Below are positions 29,830-39,736 of a DNA stretch of 64,000 nt, one piece after another. Position 1 is the first letter of the stretch. Each line of letters opens with the position of its first letter. The notes under the pieces are model-generated. The model was not told the origin of the DNA. It made no database searches and saw nothing but the letters and a program-made list of their open reading frames with translations. The DNA is from an uncultured Alphaproteobacteria bacterium (GTDB taxonomy: Bacteria; Pseudomonadota; Alphaproteobacteria; HIMB59; GCA-002718135), in the NCBI GenBank assembly GCA_902615745.1, contig CACMQB010000004.1:1-64000 (forward strand). The letters run 5' to 3'. The position numbers and the translations under genes are program-made.

Positions 29830-31275
29830 ATGCTAAAATTTACAAAAATAAACAAGGAAAATCCTAGTAAAATATCTGCCAGGGAGCGAGTTAAATCATT
29901 TGATGAAATTTATGCTAAATATGCCTCACAAAAGGCAGAAGAACAAGCCTCCAGATGTTCTCAATGTGGTGTTCCTTTCTGCCAAGTTCATTGTCCTTTA
30001 CACAATAATATTCCAGATTGGTTAAAGCTCACTGCTGAAGATAGAATGCAGGAGGCGTTTGAAATTTCCAGCTCTACAAATAACATGCCTGAAATTTGTG
30101 GTCGTATATGCCCCCAAGATCGATTGTGTGAAGGTAACTGCGTAATTGAACAATCTGGCCATGGTACTGTTACTATTGGATCGATAGAAAAATATATTAC
30201 AGATAAAGCTTGGGAAGAAGGTTGGGTTAAAAATATAGAACCAGTTGAAGAAAAAAATCAAAGTGTTGGAATTATTGGTTCTGGTCCTGCCGGATTAGCT
30301 GCAGCAGAAGAACTTCGTAAAAAAGGTTTTCAAGTTACAATATATGATCGCTACGATAGACCAGGAGGTCTTTTAATTTATGGTATCCCAAATTTTAAAC
30401 TAGAAAAAGATATTGTTATAAGAAGAACAAATCGACTTAAAGAAAGTGGAATTAAGTTTGAATTAAACTGCGATATTGGCAAAGACATTACTTTTGAAGA
30501 TATTAAAATTAAGCATGATGCAGTTCTTATAGCAACCGGGGTTTACAAATTTAGAGAAATCAATCTAAATAAATCTAATTTTAATAATATCGTACCAGCT
30601 TTAGATTTTCTAATAGCGAGTAACAAGACTGGTTTAAAAGATAAAGTTGAAGATTTTACAAATGGAAGATTAAACGCAAATGGAAAAAATGTAGTTGTCA
30701 TTGGCGGCGGTGATACCGCTATGGATTGCGTTAGAACAGCTGTAAGACAAGGAGCAAAATCTGTTAAGTGTCTTTACAGACGTGATAAGACAAACATGCC
30801 TGGTTCGCAAAGAGAAGTTCAAAATGCAATAGAGGAGGGCGTCGATTTTCAATGGTTGACTTTACCAACTGAATATTCGGGAAACGGATCATTGAAAAAT
30901 GTCAGAACCGTTTTAATGCAACTTGGAGAACCTGATGAATCAGGTAGAAGGAAGCCAGAGCCAAAAGAAGGTACGGAAAAAGACCTAGATGTTGATTTAG
31001 CTATAGAAGCTTTGGGTTTTGAACCTGAAGATTTACCAAAGCTTTTTGATCATAACAACCTAACAGTTACAAGATGGGGTACATTAAAAATTAATTATAA
31101 AAATATGATGACATCAATTGATGGAGTATTTGCTGCCGGAGATATTGTTCGCGGTGCAAGTTTAGTTGTTTGGGGAATCAAAGATGGTCGTGATGCAGCA
31201 AAGAATATTAAAGAATATTTAGAAAGCAATTTTTCTGATCAAAATAAAATTAATAAGAAAGCAGTAAATGCCTAA
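29830..31275 (+). CDS. gltD: Glutamate synthase small subunit
   Basis: 481 residues. N-terminal iron-sulfur cysteines lie in CSQCGVPFCQVHCPLH and ICGRICPQDRLCEGNC; the FAD motif is GSGPAGLAAAE and the NADPH motif VIGGGDTAMDC. The C-terminus GVFAAGDIVRGASLVVWGI closes the FAD site. It feeds NADPH electrons to GltB for glutamate synthesis from glutamine and 2-oxoglutarate. The end overlaps gltB by eight bases. Confidence 0.97.
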   Translation: MLKFTKINKENPSKISARERVKSFDEIYAKYASQKAEEQASRCSQCGVPFCQVHCPLHNNIPDWLKLTAEDRMQEAFEISSSTNNMPEICGRICPQDRLCEGNCVIEQSGHGTVTIGSIEKYITDKAWEEGWVKNIEPVEEKNQSVGIIGSGPAGLAAAEELRKKGFQVTIYDRYDRPGGLLIYGIPNFKLEKDIVIRRTNRLKESGIKFELNCDIGKDITFEDIKIKHDAVLIATGVYKFREINLNKSNFNNIVPALDFLIASNKTGLKDKVEDFTNGRLNANGKNVVVIGGGDTAMDCVRTAVRQGAKSVKCLYRRDKTNMPGSQREVQNAIEEGVDFQWLTLPTEYSGNGSLKNVRTVLMQLGEPDESGRRKPEPKEGTEKDLDVDLAIEALGFEPEDLPKLFDHNNLTVTRWGTLKINYKNMMTSIDGVFAAGDIVRGASLVVWGIKDGRDAAKNIKEYLESNFSDQNKINKKAVNA

Positions 31276-34200
31276 TCACTCTATTGAAAAGTATAAAAAG
31301 GATAAAAAATTCTTAGAAGAAAATCACGTTTATAATGAACAAGATGAACATTCATCATGTGGTGTTGGATTAATAGCATCTTTAGATGGATCTGAGACAA
31401 GAGAAATAGTTGAATTAGGAGTTCAAGCTTTAAGAGTTTTGTATCACAGGGGAGCAGTTGATGCTGATGGTAAAACAGGTGATGGAGCAGGAATACAGTT
31501 ATCCATACCAAAGAATTTTTTTACTCAACAAATAGAAAGAACGGGTCACACTCCTAATGATTTACCTTTCGGGGTTGGTATGATTTTTTTACCACGTACA
31601 GATTTTGCCGCTCAAGAAAATGCACGTACAATTGTTGAATCTGAAATAATTAAAGAAGGTTTGAAAATATATGGTTGGAGACACGTTCCAATTAATTCAT
31701 CGATTATTGGTGATAAAGCAAAAGCAACAAGACCTGAAATAGAACAAATACTAATTTGTAATGAAGAAATACAAGATGAAAAGCAATTTGATAATAAACT
31801 TTATATAATTAGAAAAAGAATAGAAAACGAAATTAGAAATCAAAATATTTCAGACTTTTATATTTGCTCACTATCTTGTCAGTCTATTGTTTATAAAGGT
31901 ATGTTTTTAGCAGAACAGCTTTCCAATTTTTATCCAGACATCCAAAATGAGAATTTTATTTCTAGATATGCAGTTTATCACCAGCGTTATTCAACTAATA
32001 CTTTTCCTACATGGTCTTTGGCACAGCCTTTTAGAGTGATTGCCCATAATGGTGAAATAAATACACTTAAAGGCAATAAAAATTGGATGACTGCTCATGA
32101 GCCTAGAATGGAACATAAAAATTTTGGCAATAATGTAGATGATTTAAAACCCGTAATTGATTCTAAAGCGTCTGATTCTGCTGCATTAGATTCAACAATA
32201 GAGTTATTAGTTAAAGCTAATCGCTCTTTACCTATGGCTAAAATAATAACAATTCCAGAAGCTTGGTCCCATAGAAGAGATTTTCCAAAAAAAATAAAAG
32301 ATTTATACGCTTATGGTGGAGCGGTTATGGAGCCATGGGATGGTCCAGCAGCAATATGTGGCGCGTACGGTGATTGGGCTATTGCTGGAATGGATAGAAA
32401 TGGCCTTAGACCTATAAGATATACACTGACAAAAAATCTTCTTATTGCGGGTTCTGAAACTGGAATGGTTGATATTAAAGAAAATGAAATAGTAGAAAGA
32501 GGTAGGGTAGGACCAGGTCAATTAATAGCAGTCAATTTTAAAGAGAAAAAATTTTTTAAAGATCATGAGATAAAAAAGTATTTGGCAGAAACTAAACCAT
32601 TTGGTGATTGGACTAAAAAAATTACGTATATTGATAAACTTGTTCAATCTGTTGATGAGGAATTTAGGGATTTAGACTCCGGAGATCTACGAAAAAGAAT
32701 GGCATGCTTTGCCTGGTCAATAGAAGACATCGAATTAATACTTCATCCGATGATTGCTGAAAAAAAAGAAGCAACGGGATCGATGGGAGATGATACTCCG
32801 TTAGCTGTTCTTTCAAATAAATATAGAGGACTCCACCACTTTTTTAGACAAAATTTTAGTCAAGTTACAAACCCACCAATTGACTCATTAAGAGAAAGAG
32901 TTGTTATGAGTCTTCGAACTAGAATTGGAAACTTAAGTAATATTCTTGATGAAGATGAAGATCAATGTGATCATTTACAATTGAACTCTCCTGTTCTTTC
33001 AATTGAGCAATTCAAATCTATGCGTAGATATATGAAAGATACTGTGAAGATCATTGACACTACTATGGATAAAACGAATACTGAAAATAATTTTGAGACA
33101 GAAATTGCAAGAATTAATCTAGAAGCAGAACAAGCTGTAAGAGAGGGCTATGTTCATATAATTTTAAGTGACAAAGAAATGTCTAAAACAAGAATAGCTC
33201 TTCCTATGATATTAGTTACAAGTTCTGTTCATCATCATTTAATTAAACAAAATCTTCGAACTTTTATTTCCTTAAATGTTCAATCTGCAGAATGTTTAGA
33301 TGTACAATATTTTGCAGTGCTTATCGGAGTAGGAGCAACAAGTGTGAATGCATATATGGCACAACAAGCTATAGCAGAAAGACATAAAAAGGGATTATTT
33401 AAAAATCTCTCATATGAAGAATGTGTAGAGAGATTCATTAATTCTATAAATAATGGTTTGCTTAAGACTATGAGTAAGATGGGAATATCAGTGATTAATT
33501 CATATCGAGGTGGTTGTAACTTTGAAGCGATTGGTCTTAGTAGAAATTTAATGAGCAAATATTTTCCTTCTATGAGTTCTAAAATATCTGGTATCGGTAT
33601 CAGTGGTATTGAAAGCAGATCTAGATTAGCTCATGACAAGGCTTATGAAGAAAGTGTTATTACACTACCAATTGGAGGAAACTATCGCTACAGATTTGGT
33701 GGCGAAAAACATGCTTTTGAAGCAAGATCAATTCACATGCTTCAAACTGCAGTAACTTCTAATAGTTATTCTTTATTTAAAAAATATTCTACAATGATAG
33801 ATGAAATGGATCCTATAAATATTCGTGATCTTTTAGACTTCAAAAAGAATAACGATAGCAGTAACTCTAACACAATAGAACCTTCTCAAGAAATTAGAAA
33901 AAGGCTTGTTGCACCAGGAATATCACTTGGAGCCCTAAGTCCAGAAGCGCACGAAACTCTTTCTGTAGCAATGAATAGGATAGGAGCTAAATCAGATTCA
34001 GGTGAAGGTGGTGAAGATCCGATTAGATTTAAACCTAAGCCAAATGGAGATAACCCATCATCAAAAATTAAACAAATTGCAAGTGGACGATTTGGTGTAA
34101 CAGCGGAGTATTTAAATAATTGTGAAGAAATTGAAATTAAAGTTGCACAAGGTGCAAAACCTGGTGAGGGTGGACAGTTGCCAGGAGGAAAAGTTACAGA

Positions 34201-35785
34201 ATTAATTGCTAAACTAAGACATTCAACTGAAGGTGTGACGCTTATTAGTCCTCCTCCTCATCACGATATTTATTCTATCGAAGATTTAGCTCAGCTTATT
34301 TACGATTTGAAACAAATAAATCCAAGAGCTAAAGTATGCGTCAAGTTAGTTGCTCAGTCTGGGATTGGGACAGTCGCAGCTGGTGTTGCAAAAGCAAAAG
34401 CTGATACGATACTTGTATCAGGTCACAATGGTGGAACTGGAGCAAGCCCACAAACAAGTATTAAGTATGCAGGACTCCCTTGGGAGCTTGGATTAAGTGA
34501 AGTACATCAAGTTCTATCTCTAAATAACTTAAGGGATAAAGTTGTTCTTAGAACTGACGGAGGTTTGAAAACAGGAAAAGATATTGTTATTGCGGCTATG
34601 CTTGGAGCAGAAGAATATGGAATTGGGACAGCAAGTTTAGTTGCTATGGGTTGTATCATGGTTAGACAATGTCATTCAAATACATGCCCCGTTGGAGTTT
34701 GCTCTCAGGATGAAAAACTTAGAGAAAAATTTACCGGTACACCAGAAAAAGTAATTAACCTTTTTAGTTTTATTGCTGATGAAGTAAGAGAAATTTTAGG
34801 ATCACTAGGCTTTTCTTCTCTTGATGAAGTAGTTGGAAGATCTGATCTTTTGTATCAAGTCAGTAGAGGAAGTTCTGATCTTGATGATTTAGATTTAAAT
34901 CCAATTATTCAAACCATTGATTCATCAGTTGGAGAATTTGATATAAAGAAAAATACAATTAATAAAGTTAGCGATAGCCTTGATATTAAAATCATAGAGG
35001 ATGCTAAGTCTTTCTTTGAAACAGATCAAAAAATTGAACTAAACTATAATATCAAAAATACTGATAGAGCTATTGGTACAAGACTTGCATCAGAAATTAC
35101 TACTACAAAAGGAATGAGTTCTTATCCAGAGGATTTCTTTAAAGTTAATTTTCATGGTTCTGCTGGGCAATCTTTTGGAGCATGGAGTGTGCAAGGCACT
35201 ACTCTTAAAGTTTTTGGTGACGCTAACGATTATGTTGCAAAAGGATTATCAGGGGGCAAAATTGTTATTCAACCAAGCTCATCTTCACAACTAAAAACAA
35301 ACAAAAATGTTATCATTGGGAATACTGTCCTATATGGAGCAACTCGTGGTAAACTTTTTGCAGCCGGAACTGCTGGTGATAGATTTGCTGTTAGAAACTC
35401 TGGCGCACATGCTGTTATTGAAGGATGTGGTGATAATGGATGTGAATATATGACTGGAGGAAGTGCAGTTATTCTTGGCGAAGTAGGAAATAATTTTGGA
35501 GCTGGAATGACTGGAGGTATGGCATTTGTGTACGATAAAGAAGGAACTCTTCCACTTCGAATTAATCTTGAGGATATTTTCTATCAACAACAAATGACAA
35601 ATTATTGGGAAAAAGTTTTACATCAAAAAATTGAAGAACATATCAAGGAAACAAATTCAATGTATGCAAAAAATTTACTCGAAAATTGGGAAAATGAGAA
35701 ATTACTCTTCTGGCAGATTGTTCCAAAAGAAATGATCAATAAATTTGATCAACCTGTATTAATTCAAGAAGAAAAATCTGCTTAA
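31268..35785 (+). CDS. gltB: Glutamate synthase large subunit
   Basis: 1505 residues. A propeptide of about 30 residues precedes the nucleophilic Cys31 (HSSCGVGLIASLDG) of the class II glutaminase domain; RYSTNTFPTW and HNGEINT belong to the same domain. Then come the central domain, the FMN barrel (GAKPGEGGQLPGGKV, VSGHNGGTGASP) and the 3Fe-4S cysteines in CIMVRQCHSNTCPVGVC, and a C-terminal GXGXG beta-helix (GDNGCEYMTGGSAVILG). Makes two glutamates per cycle with GltD. The stop overlaps that of the convergent hydrolase as TTAA. Confidence 0.98.
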   Translation: MPNHSIEKYKKDKKFLEENHVYNEQDEHSSCGVGLIASLDGSETREIVELGVQALRVLYHRGAVDADGKTGDGAGIQLSIPKNFFTQQIERTGHTPNDLPFGVGMIFLPRTDFAAQENARTIVESEIIKEGLKIYGWRHVPINSSIIGDKAKATRPEIEQILICNEEIQDEKQFDNKLYIIRKRIENEIRNQNISDFYICSLSCQSIVYKGMFLAEQLSNFYPDIQNENFISRYAVYHQRYSTNTFPTWSLAQPFRVIAHNGEINTLKGNKNWMTAHEPRMEHKNFGNNVDDLKPVIDSKASDSAALDSTIELLVKANRSLPMAKIITIPEAWSHRRDFPKKIKDLYAYGGAVMEPWDGPAAICGAYGDWAIAGMDRNGLRPIRYTLTKNLLIAGSETGMVDIKENEIVERGRVGPGQLIAVNFKEKKFFKDHEIKKYLAETKPFGDWTKKITYIDKLVQSVDEEFRDLDSGDLRKRMACFAWSIEDIELILHPMIAEKKEATGSMGDDTPLAVLSNKYRGLHHFFRQNFSQVTNPPIDSLRERVVMSLRTRIGNLSNILDEDEDQCDHLQLNSPVLSIEQFKSMRRYMKDTVKIIDTTMDKTNTENNFETEIARINLEAEQAVREGYVHIILSDKEMSKTRIALPMILVTSSVHHHLIKQNLRTFISLNVQSAECLDVQYFAVLIGVGATSVNAYMAQQAIAERHKKGLFKNLSYEECVERFINSINNGLLKTMSKMGISVINSYRGGCNFEAIGLSRNLMSKYFPSMSSKISGIGISGIESRSRLAHDKAYEESVITLPIGGNYRYRFGGEKHAFEARSIHMLQTAVTSNSYSLFKKYSTMIDEMDPINIRDLLDFKKNNDSSNSNTIEPSQEIRKRLVAPGISLGALSPEAHETLSVAMNRIGAKSDSGEGGEDPIRFKPKPNGDNPSSKIKQIASGRFGVTAEYLNNCEEIEIKVAQGAKPGEGGQLPGGKVTELIAKLRHSTEGVTLISPPPHHDIYSIEDLAQLIYDLKQINPRAKVCVKLVAQSGIGTVAAGVAKAKADTILVSGHNGGTGASPQTSIKYAGLPWELGLSEVHQVLSLNNLRDKVVLRTDGGLKTGKDIVIAAMLGAEEYGIGTASLVAMGCIMVRQCHSNTCPVGVCSQDEKLREKFTGTPEKVINLFSFIADEVREILGSLGFSSLDEVVGRSDLLYQVSRGSSDLDDLDLNPIIQTIDSSVGEFDIKKNTINKVSDSLDIKIIEDAKSFFETDQKIELNYNIKNTDRAIGTRLASEITTTKGMSSYPEDFFKVNFHGSAGQSFGAWSVQGTTLKVFGDANDYVAKGLSGGKIVIQPSSSSQLKTNKNVIIGNTVLYGATRGKLFAAGTAGDRFAVRNSGAHAVIEGCGDNGCEYMTGGSAVILGEVGNNFGAGMTGGMAFVYDKEGTLPLRINLEDIFYQQQMTNYWEKVLHQKIEEHIKETNSMYAKNLLENWENEKLLFWQIVPKEMINKFDQPVLIQEEKSA

Positions 35786-36513
35786 CTTTTTATTATTGAT
35801 TGAATAGAATCATTCATTATTTTTAAATCAAATGGATCGGATAATCTATGATCACTATTTTTTAATAATTTTATTTGGATTTGATTACCTTTAACTTTTT
35901 TTACTATTTTTTCTGGAACATCTGGAGTGACAACATTATCTTTTAGTCCTTGTATTAAAATTAAGGGTTTATTCCATTTGAATTCTTTATTTAAAATTTT
36001 ATTTTTTCTACCTTCATAAATGTATTTCTTTTTTATAAGATAACTAAACCCGTAGGAGGAATATTTAATAATTCCTTTTTTATTTATTTCTTGTTTTTTC
36101 TTTAAAGGGAGTTTTTTATAAAACCCATCGATATAATCTGGTGCTGCCGCTAGGCCAATTAATCCAGCAATTCTTTTTGGTCTTGCTTTGGCAGCTAAAA
36201 ACATTAACCATCCACCCATACTGCTACCAACCAGAATTTGTGGTCCTTTTGCAATATTATCAATGATATCAATTAAGTCTTTCTTCCAATCTGAAATTGT
36301 AAAATCTTCGAATTTTCCATCTGATTTACCATGACCACGGCATTCAAAACGGATAAACCGCAATTTATTTTTTCGCGCAAATCTTTCTAAAGACAAAGCT
36401 TTTTGACCACTCATATCTGAGTTAAGGCCATGGATAAAGATGATACCAGGCCCCTTACCCTTTATAGATTTATAGCGAATTCTTTCTTTTTTCTTATTAA
36501 TAAAGTAAGGCAT
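35782..36513 (-). CDS. Alpha/beta hydrolase (ABHD10/BEM46-like)
   Basis: 243 residues with the alpha/beta-hydrolase fold. Oxyanion segment IFIHGLNSDMSG, nucleophile elbow GSSMGGW, acid in IQGLKDNVVTPD and catalytic His in SDHRLSDP. The family includes thioesterases and acyl hydrolases, but the natural substrate cannot be read from the sequence. Single gene, convergent with gltB and divergent, with 30 bases between start codons, from a glycosyltransferase. Confidence 0.85.
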   Translation of the reverse strand: MPYFINKKKERIRYKSIKGKGPGIIFIHGLNSDMSGQKALSLERFARKNKLRFIRFECRGHGKSDGKFEDFTISDWKKDLIDIIDNIAKGPQILVGSSMGGWLMFLAAKARPKRIAGLIGLAAAPDYIDGFYKKLPLKKKQEINKKGIIKYSSYGFSYLIKKKYIYEGRKNKILNKEFKWNKPLILIQGLKDNVVTPDVPEKIVKKVKGNQIQIKLLKNSDHRLSDPFDLKIMNDSIQSIIKS

Positions 36514-36543
36514 CTTTGATACAAATACTTATATTTTAATAAA

Positions 36544-37671
36544 ATGTCATCATTTAATGTCGCTCAAATTCTTCCCTCTTTAGATTCTGGTGGTGTCGAA
36601 AGAGGCACTATTGAAGTCGCAAATTATTTATCTGAATTAAATTTAAAAAATAATATTATTTCAAATGGAGGCCGATTAATTAAGGAAATTGATAAAAATT
36701 ATACTCATCATTTTCAATTACCAGTTAACTCAAAAAATTTTTTTATTTATCCCTTAATTGCTAATCAACTAAAAAAATTAATTTTTAATCAAAATATTAA
36801 TGTTGTTCATATAAGATCAAGAGCACCAGCATGGATTTTAAGCTTTATAAAAAATAGAAACTTCAAAACAATATCTACATTTCATAATGTGTATAGTGGT
36901 AATTCTTATTTTAAAAAAATCTATAATAAGCAATTATCCAAAGTTGATCAGATTGTTGCGATTTCAAATTATGTAAAAAATGAAATTAGTAAAAAATACA
37001 ATTTGGATTCAAATAAAATTAAAGTGATTAATAGAGGAGTTGATGTTAAATATTTTGAAAAACCAATTTTAGATTCTCAAATAGAAAATATAATAAATAA
37101 GTATAAAATTGATATATCAAAAAATATTATTTTATATCCTGCAAGGTTAACAAACTGGAAAGGTCAAATTGAGTTTTTAGAAATATTTAATAAGATGCAA
37201 AATGATAATTTTTTACTTTATTTTGCAGGTGATACAAAAAATCAATCTTATACAGAGAAACTACAAAATAAAATTCAAAGTTTTAACCTTGGTCATAAAT
37301 GTAAGATTATAGGTAATCTACTAAGAGATGATTTGAAAACTTTATATTACCTATCATCAATTATTACCTCTTTTCCTCTACAAGCTGAAGGCTTTGGAAG
37401 AACAATAAGTGAAGCATTAATAATGAAAAAAAAGATACTTACTTTTAACTATGGTGGTGCCAAAGATCAGCTTGATAAATTAGATGATATTTATAAAGTA
37501 GATCCTCATAAATATAATGAAATAGATATAAAACTTCAAAATATTATAAAAATAGATAAAGAAAAATTTTCTAATATTTCTTTAAATAGTAAAGACTACA
37601 TATCAAAAACATTTTCAAAAAACCAAATGGTACAAAGTTACGTAGACATATATGAACAGCAGTCAATTTAA
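36544..37671 (+). CDS. Glycosyltransferase family 4 (GT-B fold)
   Basis: 375 residues. N-terminal acceptor domain begins LPSLDSGGVERGTIEVANYL; the nucleotide-sugar domain contains LYPARLTNWKGQIEFLEI and the EX7E motif in AEGFGRTISEAL. Such enzymes add hexoses to LPS core or other surface glycans at the inner membrane's cytoplasmic face. The last 20 bases overlap the heptosyltransferase-like gene, so they are co-translated. Donor and acceptor unknown. Confidence 0.88.
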   Translation: MSSFNVAQILPSLDSGGVERGTIEVANYLSELNLKNNIISNGGRLIKEIDKNYTHHFQLPVNSKNFFIYPLIANQLKKLIFNQNINVVHIRSRAPAWILSFIKNRNFKTISTFHNVYSGNSYFKKIYNKQLSKVDQIVAISNYVKNEISKKYNLDSNKIKVINRGVDVKYFEKPILDSQIENIINKYKIDISKNIILYPARLTNWKGQIEFLEIFNKMQNDNFLLYFAGDTKNQSYTEKLQNKIQSFNLGHKCKIIGNLLRDDLKTLYYLSSIITSFPLQAEGFGRTISEALIMKKKILTFNYGGAKDQLDKLDDIYKVDPHKYNEIDIKLQNIIKIDKEKFSNISLNSKDYISKTFSKNQMVQSYVDIYEQQSI

Positions 37672-38587
37672 CAAAATACTAGTTGTAAAGCATGGATCGC
37701 TTGGTGATATTGCATTTTCTATACTTGCTATGGCATCAATTAAGCAATTTTTTAATAATGCCACTATTGACTTGCTCACTGAAGAAAAATACGTAAATTT
37801 TTTAAGCAATTCAAATTATTTTAATTCGATTTTTAAAGATAATAGAAAAGGAATAATTGATTCACTTAAGGTTATATTAAAAATTCATCAAAATAAATAT
37901 GATCTAATCATAGATTTACAGAATTCTAAAAGAACAAATAATTATTGGTCATTCTTAAAATTTATTTCAGAAGTAAAAGTTAACGGATCTCGTTCTAATT
38001 GTGATATTCAATATGTAGTTCCTCCTCAAGGAACTGAATCTCCACAACAAGGTTTATACAATCAACTAAAGTTACTTGGAGTAAATGAAATTAATCAAAA
38101 TGTAGATTGGCTTTCCAGAGATATTACGACAATTAATGAAGATAAAATAATCTTAATGATACCTGGTGTTTCTAAATCAGGTAAGGACAAGCAATGGCCA
38201 CCAGATAAATTTGCCATACTTGCAAGTACTCTGGAAAAAAAAGGATATAATATTTGTGTTATTGGGCAAAAATCAGATAAACAAACAGTAAAAATGATCA
38301 ATAATGCATGTCAGAAGGTTATTGATTTAAGCGATAAATCACCTCCTGAAATCATCTATTCCATCGCTAAAAAAAGTAATTTTATAATTAGTAATGATAC
38401 AGGCCCAGGTCATATAGCAGCTCTAAGTAATTCGCCTATTCTTTTTTTAGCTAAAGATAATGTTATCTCAAAATCAAACTTATCTGAATATAAAAATGCT
38501 TATACGATTCTGACCGATACAATGGACTCAATTTCAGTAAAAAAAGTTTTAGATTTTTTATACGATAGTAAATTAATCAATAAATGA
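37652..38587 (+). CDS. Glycosyltransferase family 9 (heptosyltransferase-like)
   Basis: 311 residues, GT-B. Starts with KILVVKHGSLGDIAFSILAM, the hallmark GxLGDxxxS/T segment of ADP-heptose:LPS heptosyltransferases; the donor site includes IPGVSKSGKDKQWPPDKFA and the C-terminal SNDTGPGHIAALSNSP. Likely transfers a sugar onto LPS inner core. Its end overlaps that of a second GT9 gene on the opposite strand by 15 bases. Confidence 0.88.
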   Translation: MNSSQFNKILVVKHGSLGDIAFSILAMASIKQFFNNATIDLLTEEKYVNFLSNSNYFNSIFKDNRKGIIDSLKVILKIHQNKYDLIIDLQNSKRTNNYWSFLKFISEVKVNGSRSNCDIQYVVPPQGTESPQQGLYNQLKLLGVNEINQNVDWLSRDITTINEDKIILMIPGVSKSGKDKQWPPDKFAILASTLEKKGYNICVIGQKSDKQTVKMINNACQKVIDLSDKSPPEIIYSIAKKSNFIISNDTGPGHIAALSNSPILFLAKDNVISKSNLSEYKNAYTILTDTMDSISVKKVLDFLYDSKLINK

Positions 38588-39580
38588 AATTAATTCTTTT
38601 CCTAAATTTTGGTTGTTAGAGAATAGTTTAGTATATTTTGTTTTCCATGGTGCATATTCTTCTGCAATCATACCTGGAACATTATCTGAATCATAAATAA
38701 CACAAAGTTTTGTTTGAGTAAGTGATGCAATATGTGTGCATCCACATTCAGGTGTAATTACATATGTTGAAGAGTTTATTATTGATGTCCAATTATCAAA
38801 ATTTAATTGATCTAAGATTAAAACATTATTTATACTTTTAAGATTTTCAAACTCTTCATTAGTAATAATCTCATATTTTTTAAATATTTCATAGAATACA
38901 TTTTTTGATGTTCCATCAGTTGTCATTACAATATTGATTTTCAAATTTTTAAGATTGTCTAATATATTAATAAAGTTTTCTTCTGAAAAATATTTATTGA
39001 TCCATTTTGAAGATAAATGAATTAAGCATAATTTCTTAGAACTTATTTCTATTTTATTAAATTCTAATTCATTCTTAATCTCTCCAGTATTATTATAACT
39101 TAATCCACTTTTAGTAACTAACTCCATCATAATTTCTGTTTGATGAATTGGGATTTTTTTTGAATATCTTAATTGGCGATCAATTATTAAGCAGTGATTA
39201 AAAAAGATTTTACCCAAAATTCTATCAAAAAATTTACTCATATAATTATTTTTGTATCGAGATTTAAAAATTAACAATGACTTTATTTTACTTTTAGAAA
39301 AAATTGATATTAATATACTGAATATACCAGGGCTAAATGTAAAAATATAATCATAATCTTCATTTCTTAATTTTGTAATTATTTTTAAGACTTGATGAAA
39401 TTTATTTTGAAGTAAAAAAATCTTTTTTATAGATTTATATTTTTTACATATTTTTTGATTTTTTTTAGAACATACAATATCAATTTTACAATCCTGATAA
39501 GCTTGTTTTAGTCCTTGAACAACTGGAAGAGTAAGGATCATATCTCCCATTTTATCGTTTCTAACTAAACAAATTTTCAT
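38573..39580 (-). CDS. Glycosyltransferase family 9 (heptosyltransferase-like), second copy
   Basis: 335 residues. N-terminal ICLVRNDKMGDMILTLPVVQGL matches the GT9 acceptor motif with MGD in place of LGD; the donor site holds LIHLSSKWINKYFSEENF, and TPECGCTHIASLTQTKL replaces the usual TGxxHIAA with extra cysteines. It probably acts on the LPS core with the two neighbouring glycosyltransferases. It is distinctly divergent from the plus-strand copy, so this is not a recent tandem duplication. Confidence 0.85.
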   Translation of the reverse strand: MKICLVRNDKMGDMILTLPVVQGLKQAYQDCKIDIVCSKKNQKICKKYKSIKKIFLLQNKFHQVLKIITKLRNEDYDYIFTFSPGIFSILISIFSKSKIKSLLIFKSRYKNNYMSKFFDRILGKIFFNHCLIIDRQLRYSKKIPIHQTEIMMELVTKSGLSYNNTGEIKNELEFNKIEISSKKLCLIHLSSKWINKYFSEENFINILDNLKNLKINIVMTTDGTSKNVFYEIFKKYEIITNEEFENLKSINNVLILDQLNFDNWTSIINSSTYVITPECGCTHIASLTQTKLCVIYDSDNVPGMIAEEYAPWKTKYTKLFSNNQNLGKELISFID

Positions 39581-39631
39581 AAAGTGTATTTAATAACCTA
39601 AAAAACAGTTTGTATTTTTTAAAATCAGCCC

Positions 39632-39660
39632 TTGAATTTAAATTCATTTGAGATTATATC
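39632..39660 (+). promoter_or_regulatory. Candidate promoter of the infC-rpmI-rplT-pheST operon
   Basis: TTGAAT (39632-39637), a 17-base spacer and TATATC (39655-39660) form a good sigma-70-like promoter 76 bases before the infC start. A perfect 12-base palindrome, GAATTTAAATTC (39634-39645), overlaps the -35 element. The leader would be about 70 bases. Confidence 0.45.
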
Positions 39661-39736
39661 CTAACAAAATATGACAAAAGACTTAATTTCCTAATATGCT
39701 ATTAAATAATAGCTTTAACTCAATCTCTATATAATT

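Noticed and set aside
39581-39736. 28-codon minus-strand ORF beginning with MNLNSRADF upstream of the second GT9 gene
   Set aside because: It extends into the GT9 coding region in another frame, has no ribosome binding site and overlaps the infC promoter region; no recognisable motif.
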